Assembly (NCBI GenBank): GCA_030605695.1
Contig: JAUWHX010000045.1
Span: 1 to 35,384, forward strand
Reading direction: 5' to 3'
Origin: a bacterium
Lineage (GTDB): Bacteria > Hydrothermota > UBA3073 > JACQXS01
DNA: 35,384 nt
Part shown: positions 24,712-32,920 of the stretch, one piece after another
Layout: every line of letters starts with the position of its first letter
Numbering within the stretch: position 1 is the stretch's first letter
The notes under the pieces: model-generated
Seen by the model: the letters and a program-made list of their open reading frames with translations, nothing else
The model's database searches: none
Told to the model about the DNA's origin: nothing
Made by a program: the position numbers and the translations under genes

Positions 24712-25988
24712 TTAACTCCTTTGCTGACATGTGCAACTATGAATAACAATAATAGATAGTACATAGATAAAACTGCTGTAAAATATTTCAAAAAAACATC
24801 AAAGTTAAAACCGAGATAATTACATATGAAAATAGTTAATATTGACAACACAAGCAATCCTATTTGCCATGATAAAGATATTTTCTGCTTTTCAAAAACA
24901 CTATTAATTATACTTAATGAACTAGCAATAAATCTTATAGAAAATAATGGTATCAATATTTGTGCATATCTGCCTGCTATCCGCCACTCTTCTCCAAACA
25001 CAAATGCAAACAATGGCTTAACAATAAAATATAATATAGCAAAAAATGGTAAGGATATGATAATTAATTTTCTCAACGTAGCATTGAAAACTAATCTTGT
25101 ATTACCATATCTATTTCTCTCTTCACTGGCTCTTTGAAAAAACACTTGGCTTATAGATGAACCGATTAAAGAGGAAGGCATTACTAAAACTCTATTTACT
25201 AAAGAATAAAACCCAAGGGTGTTAATATTATAAAATGAGGATATCAGTATATTGATTATATTATAACTTAACATATTTGCAAATGCTGCTCCCATGGAAT
25301 ACTTAGGAAAGTTTTTATACCTTTTTGCATTATAAAGCATCTTCTCTTTTGAAATATTTTTTCTCGTATTCCTATCATTTTTCCAGAACTGCCAACTTAA
25401 AACTGAAGTAGCAACAGTTTGACCCACTAAACTGCCTGTAATTAATCCAGAACTACCGAAATTCAAAAATCCTAATGGTATATTAGCAAATCCCCTTGCG
25501 GCTGATTTACTAATCTTCGAAACAGATAACCTTTTAAATTGCTTCTTTCTTATAGACCAATAGCTCAATGATTGATATATACCTATCAATAAAACAGTTA
25601 AAGGAACAAAATATAGCCATTTTGATATTTCTTGATTGCCAAGCAATCTTGTGATTTGAGTATTGAAAATAGAAACTATTAACAAGATGAAAAAACTTAA
25701 GCTAAAAGCTATTAAAATTGACAAAACTACAACATTTATACTATCTTCATCCTTTTCAGGTAACATTATTGCCAATTCATATCTCCCTGTAATCACTACT
25801 GATAATATGCTGGTTATCGAGATAAATAAAGCAAATACACCAAAATTTTCAGGGCTGTAAATTCTGGTTAAAATAGGTGAAATTGCAATAGGTATTGCTT
25901 GAGCAATGGTTGTCCCGGTCATTAATACCAATACATTAAAAACAAATCCGCCTTTTTCAGGTAATTTTGATTTGAGTCCGTTTATCAC
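24708..25988 (-). CDS. Wzx-like lipid-linked oligosaccharide flippase
   Basis: 426 residues with about twelve membrane segments. The start (GGFVFNVLVLMTGTTIAQAI, then PILTRIYSPENFGVFALF) is characteristic of the polysaccharide transporter branch of the MATE/MVF superfamily. Role in the family: moves undecaprenyl-linked repeat units across the inner membrane for polymerisation. It begins at GTG and ends in an ATGA overlap with the methyltransferase. An 83-base gap, in which I see only AT-rich sequence, separates it from the DegT gene upstream. Confidence 0.92.
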   Translation of the reverse strand: MINGLKSKLPEKGGFVFNVLVLMTGTTIAQAIPIAISPILTRIYSPENFGVFALFISITSILSVVITGRYELAIMLPEKDEDSINVVVLSILIAFSLSFFILLIVSIFNTQITRLLGNQEISKWLYFVPLTVLLIGIYQSLSYWSIRKKQFKRLSVSKISKSAARGFANIPLGFLNFGSSGLITGSLVGQTVATSVLSWQFWKNDRNTRKNISKEKMLYNAKRYKNFPKYSMGAAFANMLSYNIINILISSFYNINTLGFYSLVNRVLVMPSSLIGSSISQVFFQRASEERNRYGNTRLVFNATLRKLIIISLPFFAILYFIVKPLFAFVFGEEWRIAGRYAQILIPLFSIRFIASSLSIINSVFEKQKISLSWQIGLLVLSILTIFICNYLGFNFDVFLKYFTAVLSMYYLLLLFIVAHVSKGVK

Positions 25989-26071
25989 AATATTACTTAA
26001 TTATTCCCTATCTTAAACTTAATCATTTCTATGGAAGTTATCTCATTTTCACCTTCCTCCTCTATTTTTCT

Positions 26072-27214
26072 TCATACTAAAGCTCGCTTTATCTCCTGTA
26101 TGACTATTTCAAGGTCTTTTACTTCTAATAGCGGCTCCATCGGTAAACTTAAAACTTCTTTAGTAGCTTCTTCCGATTCTTTTAATCCGCCAGATACCTT
26201 CATCCGACTCTCAAATACTCTCATTTTATGAAGCGGAACAGGATAATAAATCATAGTGCTTATTCCCTTATCTTTTAAATGTTTCTGAACCTTGTCTCTT
26301 TTGCCATCTAATATCCTGATTGTGTATTGATGATATACATGCTGCGCCTCAGGCAATGTTTTCCCTAATATAATACCTTCTACATCTTTAAGCCCTTCAT
26401 TGTAAAACTGTGCTATCTTTCGTCTTCTCTCATTAAACTCCTCCACATACTTAAATTTCACTAAAAGTATAGCCGCCTGAAGAGTGTCAAGCCGTGCATT
26501 ATAACCTATATGGTCAACATTGTATTTATCCTTGCCTCCGTGCTTTATAATCATCCTTGCAAGCTCTTCTATCTCATCATCATTCGTTGCGAGCATACCA
26601 CCATCTCCAAATCCACCGAGATTCTTGGATGGGAAAAAGCTGAATGCTCCAGTACTCCCAATAGACCCGAGCTTTTTGCTATTCCATATTCCACCAAAAG
26701 CTTGAGCTACATCCTCAATGACAAATAGATTGTGCTCCTTGGCTATTTTCATTATCTCATCCATATTGCAAGCTTGACCATATAGATGGACAGGTATTAT
26801 ACCTACTACTTTTCCAGAACGAGTTAAGTGCTCTCTTATCTTGTCAATGTTTATATTATAAGTCTCAGGGTCGATATCAACAAACACAGGAGTTGCTCCT
26901 GCCCTTAAGATAGCATCTCCGGTGGCAGTAAAGGTAAAAGATGTTGTAATAATCTCATCAGTTTTGTCAAAGTATTCTTGTCCTTTCAATTTTATCGCCA
27001 ATGCCCTCATAGAAAGAACAAGAGCTTCAGTGCCAGAAGAAGTGCCTATACAATGCTTTACTCCAATATGTTTTGCAATTCTTTCCTCAAGCTCTTTTAC
27101 CTCAGGACCAAGTATCCATCGTTGATGCCCAAGACACTCTTTAATAGCAGCATCAATATCTTCCTTCATATACTCGTACTCAAGCTTCAAATCAAGCATA
27201 GGTATTTGCTTCAT
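26072..27214 (-). CDS. DegT/DnrJ/EryC1/StrS-family sugar aminotransferase
   Basis: 380 residues. Features: GTSSGTEALVLSMRAL near 57, TTSFTFTATGDAILRAGA near 90, VIEDVAQAFGG near 165 for PLP and the Schiff-base Lys197 in FFPSKNLGGFGDGGM. It is close in layout to WbpE/WlbC-type UDP-3-keto sugar aminotransferases, although the substrate is inferred. A strong AAAGGAGGGG precedes the ATG, overlapping the stop of the upstream sorting-domain gene (10-base gap), so both are probably on one transcript. It is the first enzyme of the polysaccharide cluster in transcription order. Confidence 0.94.
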   Translation of the reverse strand: MKQIPMLDLKLEYEYMKEDIDAAIKECLGHQRWILGPEVKELEERIAKHIGVKHCIGTSSGTEALVLSMRALAIKLKGQEYFDKTDEIITTSFTFTATGDAILRAGATPVFVDIDPETYNINIDKIREHLTRSGKVVGIIPVHLYGQACNMDEIMKIAKEHNLFVIEDVAQAFGGIWNSKKLGSIGSTGAFSFFPSKNLGGFGDGGMLATNDDEIEELARMIIKHGGKDKYNVDHIGYNARLDTLQAAILLVKFKYVEEFNERRRKIAQFYNEGLKDVEGIILGKTLPEAQHVYHQYTIRILDGKRDKVQKHLKDKGISTMIYYPVPLHKMRVFESRMKVSGGLKESEEATKEVLSLPMEPLLEVKDLEIVIQEIKRALV

Positions 27215-27224
27215 ATCCCCTCCT

Positions 27225-28589
27225 TTATCTTAACTTTATTATTTTTAGTGGTTTATAACTTCTTATCTTCACAAAGTAAATCCCAGCCCGTAAGTTCTCA
27301 CCTATAATATCTTCCTTTGTCTCCTCTACTAATCTCCCCATCAAATCATAAACTCTTATTTTCTTTTGGATAGCTTGATGGCTTGATAGCTTAATAGCTG
27401 TATGACTGGTAAATGGATTCGGACAAACTTGCAACTTCGTACTTTTCACTTTGCACTTTTCGCTCTCCTCTACCCCTGTTCCACTAACAATCCTGCCATA
27501 TATATCGAAAGCATCAGCTCCTCGCCCGTCACACCATACCACAAGAAAGTCAGTACCGTCACTTGCAATCACAGGAGGGTCCTGAGGAGCAAGATGCTCT
27601 ATCACTGCAAAGTTAGTATTAACAAAACTCCCCTCAGAGGAAATCCGTTGACCGTAAACGTCTCTGTTTCCATTCCGAAAATCTTCCCATACTACCAGAT
27701 AATTTGTCCCATTCCAAGCTACCATAGGGATAACTTTACCACTTTCTGGCTCCACTGCCACAAGGACAGGACTGCCTATAAATAAACCATCAGGAGCCAC
27801 AAGTTGCCCCAAAATAGTATCATTACTACCACAATTATCAGACACTATTAAATAATTTGTTCCATCAAAAGCTATATCAGGATGTATTGCACCGTTTGCT
27901 CCCTGTATCACAAGGAAAGCACTATCAATAGTTGTTCCTGCAGAATCTACAAATCGTCCATAAATATCAAAGAAAGATTTACCCCAATATTTATTCCATA
28001 TTACTAAATAGTTTGTTCCATCAAAAGCTACCTTGGGGTATTGATTCCACTCTGTTGAAGCTACAGGAAAAGGTGAATTTTCTAAACTTCCATCAGATAA
28101 GACAAATTGTCCCCATATTTTACAAGAATCAGAATAATTCTCATGCCAGACAACGAGATATTTATTTTTCCCCCATATCACTGAAACATAGCTTTTACCG
28201 TAATTCGTGATACATATGCTAAAGAGAGTATCTATCAAAGCACCATCAGGTAAAATTAACTGCCCATAAATATCATTAGAAAATTTATCTCGATGGTCAC
28301 TCCACACTATCAGATAATTGCTATCTCCGAATGCAATATCAATTTCCCATTGTCCACTATCTGCGGTGCAGATTGGAAAATTGGTATCAATAAGAGTACC
28401 CTCTTTTGAAACAAACTGTCCCCAAATATCATTATTAAATATATCTCCTGTCTTGCGAGTATCCTCCCAAATTACTAAATATTTTTCTCCATCCGATGCA
28501 ACTGTTGGATGCCACTGCCTCTCCGTTGCTGTGCTTATCGGGAACTCCCCATTCAAGAAAACAAAAATTAAAATGTTAGAAATAATCAT
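27225..28589 (-). CDS. Secreted repeat protein with C-terminal T9SS-like sorting domain
   Basis: 454 residues from the ATG at 28589. About seven degenerate repeats of 45-55 residues follow the pattern P-x-V-A-x-DGTNYLVVW-D...DIYGQ-V...G, likely beta-propeller blades. The final 75 residues form a sorting domain (VCPNPFTSHTAIKL ... AGIYFVKIRSYKPLKIIKLR), as in type IX secretion cargo. The linker before it (EESEKCKVKSTKLQ) is encoded by AAGTGCAAAGTGAAAAGT-like simple repeats. The N-terminus MIISNILIFVFLNG is a weak signal peptide; a better one lies in frame upstream (28691-28590) but lacks ATG, GTG and TTG. The gene is 10 bases upstream of the DegT gene. Function unknown, probably cell-surface. 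Confidence 0.82.
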   Translation of the reverse strand: MIISNILIFVFLNGEFPISTATERQWHPTVASDGEKYLVIWEDTRKTGDIFNNDIWGQFVSKEGTLIDTNFPICTADSGQWEIDIAFGDSNYLIVWSDHRDKFSNDIYGQLILPDGALIDTLFSICITNYGKSYVSVIWGKNKYLVVWHENYSDSCKIWGQFVLSDGSLENSPFPVASTEWNQYPKVAFDGTNYLVIWNKYWGKSFFDIYGRFVDSAGTTIDSAFLVIQGANGAIHPDIAFDGTNYLIVSDNCGSNDTILGQLVAPDGLFIGSPVLVAVEPESGKVIPMVAWNGTNYLVVWEDFRNGNRDVYGQRISSEGSFVNTNFAVIEHLAPQDPPVIASDGTDFLVVWCDGRGADAFDIYGRIVSGTGVEESEKCKVKSTKLQVCPNPFTSHTAIKLSSHQAIQKKIRVYDLMGRLVEETKEDIIGENLRAGIYFVKIRSYKPLKIIKLR

Positions 28590-28712
28590 TTTGTATTTGC
28601 TGTCATCCTCTGATGAGTAGTAGAATCCCCACGCATTGCTTATTCCAACATTAAGCAGTAGCCCTATTATAAAGACACATACTTTCTTTATCTCTCTTAT
28701 CTGAAAAAGTTT

Positions 28713-29174
28713 TCACAATTTGGCTACTTGTTTGACAATAGCCGTTATTATATCTATCTTATCATTCGCTTGATTAACAATACTTCCTAAAATCTTCTGC
28801 TCTTCTTTACCAATAAAACTAAATCCCTGTTTTAGCAAAAGCTTCATTTTATTTCTAATATCCTCAAACTCCCGATTCCCTTTTTCAGTAATTCTATCTA
28901 TTGACTCACGAGCCGAACTTGAACTCCTATAAGTATCAACAAGCCCCCTGCTTAAAAGGTCGCGAACTCTCTTCGAAACTATTCTCGGGTCAATACCCAG
29001 ATTCTTAATTAGCTCCTTGCGTTCCAACTCACCACCTCTTATCCTAAGGATATGAAGCACTGCAATCTCATCCGGATGGCAATCCTTAAAAACCTGCCTA
29101 AACAAAGGATAAATCCTCGCTCCCAATATCACCATTTGCTCCGACAGATTGCCAATATCTCTTTTATCCATCAT
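28713..29174 (-). CDS. MarR-family transcriptional regulator
   Basis: 153 residues. A winged helix-turn-helix spans about 40-110: EIAVLHILRIRGGELERKEL, then GIDPRIVSKRVRDLLSRGL as recognition helix, then a wing with SSSSARESIDRITEKG. Flanking helices at both ends would form the dimer interface, as in MarR. Ligand unknown. The ATG at 29174 is followed at once by a second ATG at 29171. The gene is divergent from the porin gene, and a large palindrome between them carries TTGACA on both strands, so it may repress itself and the porin (inference). The sorting-domain gene follows in the same direction. Confidence 0.88.
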   Translation of the reverse strand: MMDKRDIGNLSEQMVILGARIYPLFRQVFKDCHPDEIAVLHILRIRGGELERKELIKNLGIDPRIVSKRVRDLLSRGLVDTYRSSSSARESIDRITEKGNREFEDIRNKMKLLLKQGFSFIGKEEQKILGSIVNQANDKIDIITAIVKQVAKL

Positions 29175-29230
29175 CTATACAAAAAGTTATTTTATTACGA
29201 AAGTCATAAATTATGAATATCTTAAAGTCT

Positions 29231-29271
29231 GACGATGTCAAGAAAAAAATGTATTTTTCCTTGACATTGTC
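29231..29271. promoter_or_regulatory. Palindrome between MarR gene and porin gene, likely operator
   Basis: The arms, 29231-29248 and the complement of 29254-29271, match at 16 of 18 positions around a five-base centre. Each arm contains TTGACA reading outward (minus strand 29241-29236, plus strand 29261-29266), so the palindrome overlaps the candidate -35 boxes of both divergent genes. Convincing -10 boxes were not found at standard spacing on either side. Confidence 0.55.
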
Positions 29272-29355
29272 TCATTCCTATATTAGGAAGTATGAAATTA
29301 TTGAGTAATAGGGGGCGTTCGTTGAGAAAAAATGCTTTGTTGAAAAGGAGGTAAG

Positions 29356-30324
29356 ATGGCAAGGAATATTTTTGCTCTATTGGTAGGGTCTATGGCAATT
29401 TTCATTACTGTCTTTTGTTCTTCAAATGTGAATGCGGATGAGTACCCCAAAGTTAATGTCGGCGGGCTTATCGCAGGACAATATGTGTATGACCAAACTA
29501 AGAATAAATTACCCAGCAATGAATGGAAATTCAGTTATGCGAGAATGCAGGTTAGCGGTAAGTTAAGTGATAATTTGAATGGACTTGTCCAGTTTAAGGC
29601 AAAATCAGGAACCCCATCTCTTTCGGTTGCTTACATCAATCTCAATTATTTCCCAAATACAGAGATAAGGATAGGTCGTATAAAATCGCCATTTGGGATA
29701 GAAATTCTTGGGCACCCACTCAAGATTCCTACTATTAATTTTTCAAATGCATCAAAGGCCATCTGGCCTGGCTGTGATATGGGAGCTAAAGTAACATATA
29801 AGCACGAGGATGTTACCGGCATAATCACATGCCAAAATGGAAATCCAGTAGTTCTTGTTGATGACAATAATGGCAAAGATATTTGTGGAAAGTTGATTGT
29901 TACACCTGTAGAAGGTCTTGATGTAGGTAGTTCTTGCTATATAGGCGGATATGCGGGTGCCTTTGAGCTTGCTACAAACAGGTATGGCGTAGAAGCTAAT
30001 TACAAGAATGGACCTCTCTGGCTACGAGGAGAATTTCTCGGTGCCAAAAACGAGCAAATTAGAGATACTGTGACAAGTAGGGGGTATTATGCAGTTACCG
30101 CATATAGGTTCCTGCCTCAGGTTGAAGCGGTTGCGAGGTATGACGCTTATGACCCCAATGCTGATACCGATAACAATGAGAAAACTAATATCACTGTTGG
30201 CTTAAATTACTATCTCCTTCTCGAAGGATGGAATCGCATTTCACTGAACTACGAGATTAGAAATGATAAAGCTAATGCGTGGACTGGAAACTTATTGACT
30301 GTGCAAACACAAATTCTCTTTTAA
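29356..30324 (+). CDS. OprP/OprO-like outer-membrane porin
   Basis: 322 residues. Residues 1-27 are a signal peptide ending VNA before DEYPKVNVGG. The mature part consists of alternating beta strands, with FSYARMQVSGKLSDNLNGLV and EIRIGRIKSPFGIE as in phosphate-selective porin O/P relatives, and it ends in Phe (VQTQILF), the usual outer-membrane C-terminus. It probably forms a channel of sixteen or so strands, although it is short for the family. AAGGAGG lies five bases before the ATG. Divergent from the MarR gene. The solute is unknown. Confidence 0.86.
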   Translation: MARNIFALLVGSMAIFITVFCSSNVNADEYPKVNVGGLIAGQYVYDQTKNKLPSNEWKFSYARMQVSGKLSDNLNGLVQFKAKSGTPSLSVAYINLNYFPNTEIRIGRIKSPFGIEILGHPLKIPTINFSNASKAIWPGCDMGAKVTYKHEDVTGIITCQNGNPVVLVDDNNGKDICGKLIVTPVEGLDVGSSCYIGGYAGAFELATNRYGVEANYKNGPLWLRGEFLGAKNEQIRDTVTSRGYYAVTAYRFLPQVEAVARYDAYDPNADTDNNEKTNITVGLNYYLLLEGWNRISLNYEIRNDKANAWTGNLLTVQTQILF

Positions 30325-30340
30325 CCAAACCGTAAGAGAG

Positions 30341-30357
30341 GGCGATGCAACCTCGCC
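30341..30357. repeat. Short palindromic unit
   Basis: GGCGA at 30341-30345 pairs with TCGCC at 30353-30357 around a seven-base loop, in the 52-base gap after the porin gene. In design it resembles the GGGCGTAT/ATACGCCC palindrome inside the sorting domain at 34137-34156. It could form a small 3' hairpin for the porin mRNA. Confidence 0.5.
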
Positions 30358-30376
30358 ACTACAATTTTCAAGGAAA

Positions 30377-30766
30377 ATGGAATATAGTGAAAAAGTAATA
30401 GAGCATTTCAGGAATCCCAAGAATGTCGGAACTATCAAAAATCCCGATGGAATTGGCAAAGTTACCTCTCCTGTTTGTGGTGACATAATGGAGCTCTACA
30501 TAAAGGTAAAGAATGACAAAATAATAGATGTTAAGTTTCAAACTTTCGGGTGTGCGGCTGCAGTAGCTTCCTCATCAGTACTTACTGAGATGATAATAGG
30601 AAAAAGCATAAAAGAGGCATTAGAAATAACTAATCAAAGAATAGTTGAGGCTTTAGGCGGACTCCCAGAGGAAAAACTTCATTGTTCACTTTTAGCAGAA
30701 GATGGAGTAAAATCAGCAATTCAAGACTACCTCAGTAAAAAGAAGTCTAAAGGTTCAAAGGTTTAA
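30377..30766 (+). CDS. IscU/NifU-like iron-sulfur cluster scaffold
   Basis: 129 residues. The three cluster ligands are present: Cys34 with Asp36 (SPVCGDIMELYIKV), Cys59 (FGCAAAVASSSVL) and Cys103 (EEKLHCSLLAEDG). It is a single-domain NifU-N protein and carries no CxxC-type NifU C-terminal domain. Role: builds [Fe-S] clusters with a cysteine desulfurase; no such partner is in view. The C-terminal tail KKKSKGSKV is encoded by a simple repeat (AAAGGTTCAAAGGTTTAAGG), so it is probably not conserved. AAGGAAA is a weak site before the ATG. Confidence 0.92.
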   Translation: MEYSEKVIEHFRNPKNVGTIKNPDGIGKVTSPVCGDIMELYIKVKNDKIIDVKFQTFGCAAAVASSSVLTEMIIGKSIKEALEITNQRIVEALGGLPEEKLHCSLLAEDGVKSAIQDYLSKKKSKGSKV

Positions 30767-30783
30767 GGGTTTAAGAGAAATTA

Positions 30784-30812
30784 TTGACAAGTAACTTTAC
30801 AGGAGTTATTAG
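30784..30812 (+). promoter_or_regulatory. Possible promoter of glmS
   Basis: TTGACA at 30784-30789, a 17-base spacer and TATTAG (four of six) at 30807-30812, in the 84-base gap before glmS. GGGAGG lies just before the glmS start. Confidence 0.45.
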
Positions 30813-30850
30813 ATTTGATGTTGAGCTGAGGTTAGTCAGGGAGGCAAAAG

Positions 30851-32683
30851 ATGTGTGGAATAATTGGATATGTGGGACCGAGAGCTACTGATACGGTCCT
30901 TTTGGCTGGGCTATGGAAGTTAGAGTATAGGGGTTATGATTCTTCTGGAATAGCTGTTGTTTCCGATAACGAGATTCGCATAAAGAAAGCTATTGGCAAG
31001 CTGAAGGTTTTGGCTGATATTTTAGATAAGGAACCCCTGAGTGGGAGTGTTGGAATAGGACATACTCGCTGGGCTACTCACGGAGAGCCATCACCAGAAA
31101 ATGCTCATCCCCAAGTAGATTGTTCTAACACTATCGCTGTTGTCCACAACGGAATAATTGAAAATTACCTCAGTTTAAAAGAAAAGCTAATCAAGAAAAA
31201 GCATATATTCAGGTCATTCACGGACAGTGAGGTAATACCACATTTAATAGAAAAGTATTATACTGGTGATCTTGTTCAAGCAGTGAGACGAGCTATGGAC
31301 GATATCGAGGGTTCTTATGCTTTCGCAGTTATATCCACTAAGGAACCTGATAAGATTATATGTTGCAAGAAGGATGTCCCACTCATAATTGGGATAGGGA
31401 AAGGAGAGAATCTTATTTCATCTGACACACTTGCTGTTTTGGGGCTAACTCGCAAGATAATTTTATTAGAAGATTATGAGATAGGCGTATTGACTCGTGA
31501 TAAAGTTTCTATATTTGATAAAGATGGCAAAGAAGTTGAGAGAAAGCCGAGTACAGTAAATGGCAAAGCTCTTACGGCTGATATGGGTAAGTTTCCTCAT
31601 TTTATGCTTAAGGAGATATATGAGCAACCTGTGGTAATCCAAAAAAATATGGAAAGAATGATTAAGCACGAGGAATTTTTTAGCCTAAAGAAATTTGATT
31701 TATCTATCTCGGATGGTGAACTTGCAAAGATAACAAGGGTAATTATTCAGGCTTGCGGAACATCCTGGCATGCCGGGTATGTGGGGAAATATATACTTGA
31801 GAAGTTCTGTAGGGTCCATACAGAGATTGATATATCATCTGAGTTCAGATACAGAAACCCTGTGCTTTCAGGTGAAACTTTAGTAATGGCAATCTCGCAA
31901 TCAGGAGAGACAGCTGATACAATTGCAGGGATAAGAGAATCAAAGTTAGCATTTTTGAGGGTTTTATCGCTGGTTAATGTTATGGGAAGCACCATAGCGA
32001 GAGAGTCAGACGATGTGATTTATATACACGCAGGACCGGAGATAGGAGTCGCATCAACGAAAGCTTATACATCACAACTGATAGCCCTGCATTTATTCTC
32101 TCTTTATTTTTCGAAGTTGAAGTGGTTAATTGAGGAGGAAGAGCTTCATTCAAAGCTCAGGGAGATAGAGTTAATACCGGAAAAGATGCAACAGATATTG
32201 GATAAGAGCAATGAGATTGTGGAGATTGCCAGGAAATTCCATCGGGCTCGGAACTTCATTTTTCTTGGAAGAGGAGTGAATTACCCGTCTGCACTTGAAG
32301 GTGCCTTAAAGCTTAAGGAAATATCTTATATCCATGCAACTGGTTATCCTGCTGGAGAGATGAAGCACGGACCGATTGCCTTGATAGATGAACATTTGCC
32401 GGTAGTATGTGTGAGCACAAAATCAAGCGTCTATGAAAAAATGCTCAGTAATATGCAGGAAGTAAAAGCAAGAAGGGGCAAGATTATCGCCATAGCAACT
32501 GAGGGAGACAAGAAAATAAAAGAGCTTGCCGATGAAGTGTTTTATATCCCTGAATGCCCCGAATCGTTATCCCCGATACTTGTAGCTTTGCCTTTACAGC
32601 TACTCGCCTATCATATAGCAGTTTTGAGAGGACTTGATGTAGATAAGCCACGCAATCTCGCTAAATCAGTAACAGTGGAGTAA
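30851..32683 (+). CDS. glmS: Glutamine--fructose-6-phosphate aminotransferase (isomerising)
   Basis: 610 residues, full family length. Cys2 at the N-terminus (MCGIIGYVG) is the glutaminase nucleophile, followed by RGYDSSGIA and HTRWATHGEPSPENAHP. Two SIS domains follow from about 285: ACGTSWHAGYV, AISQSGETADT, and ASTKAYTSQL. The C-terminal isomerase region has GYPAGEMKHGPIAL and ends PRNLAKSVTVE. Product: glucosamine-6-phosphate, precursor of UDP-GlcNAc for peptidoglycan, lipid A and the amino sugars of the neighbouring polysaccharide cluster. GGGAGG is six bases before the ATG. Confidence 0.97.
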   Translation: MCGIIGYVGPRATDTVLLAGLWKLEYRGYDSSGIAVVSDNEIRIKKAIGKLKVLADILDKEPLSGSVGIGHTRWATHGEPSPENAHPQVDCSNTIAVVHNGIIENYLSLKEKLIKKKHIFRSFTDSEVIPHLIEKYYTGDLVQAVRRAMDDIEGSYAFAVISTKEPDKIICCKKDVPLIIGIGKGENLISSDTLAVLGLTRKIILLEDYEIGVLTRDKVSIFDKDGKEVERKPSTVNGKALTADMGKFPHFMLKEIYEQPVVIQKNMERMIKHEEFFSLKKFDLSISDGELAKITRVIIQACGTSWHAGYVGKYILEKFCRVHTEIDISSEFRYRNPVLSGETLVMAISQSGETADTIAGIRESKLAFLRVLSLVNVMGSTIARESDDVIYIHAGPEIGVASTKAYTSQLIALHLFSLYFSKLKWLIEEEELHSKLREIELIPEKMQQILDKSNEIVEIARKFHRARNFIFLGRGVNYPSALEGALKLKEISYIHATGYPAGEMKHGPIALIDEHLPVVCVSTKSSVYEKMLSNMQEVKARRGKIIAIATEGDKKIKELADEVFYIPECPESLSPILVALPLQLLAYHIAVLRGLDVDKPRNLAKSVTVE

Positions 32684-32765
32684 TAGCACTGTGCATTGTG
32701 AATTTTCATTAGCCTGCGAACAACTCCAAGGATGTCTATGAATGAATTAGAGATGTCTGTGAAAC

Positions 32766-32891
32766 AGGTGTTTGTCGGGAATAGACAAGTGTCGGTCGGG
32801 AATAGACAGTTGTCGGTCGGGAATAGACAGTTGTCGGTCGGGAATAGAGAGCTGTCGGTCGGGAGTAGAGAGCTATCGGTCGGGAGTGAGG
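32766..32891. repeat. 21-bp tandem repeat, six units
   Basis: Six units of 21 bases with core TCGGTCGGGAATAGAC; units three and four differ by one base and the outer ones are more worn. Because 21 is a multiple of three, both strands stay open through the array: a plus frame would read VGNRQLS repeats. It lies just upstream of the start of the next gene (32921) and is more likely intergenic than translated. Confidence 0.85.
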
Positions 32892-32920
32892 AGTTCCTCA
32901 TCATTAGAAAAGGAGGTAAG

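Noticed and set aside
32732-32920. Extended N-terminus of the six-repeat protein
   Set aside because: It translates the tandem repeat, whereas the ATG at 32921 has a strong ribosome-binding site and opens a signal peptide. Kept only as a finding.
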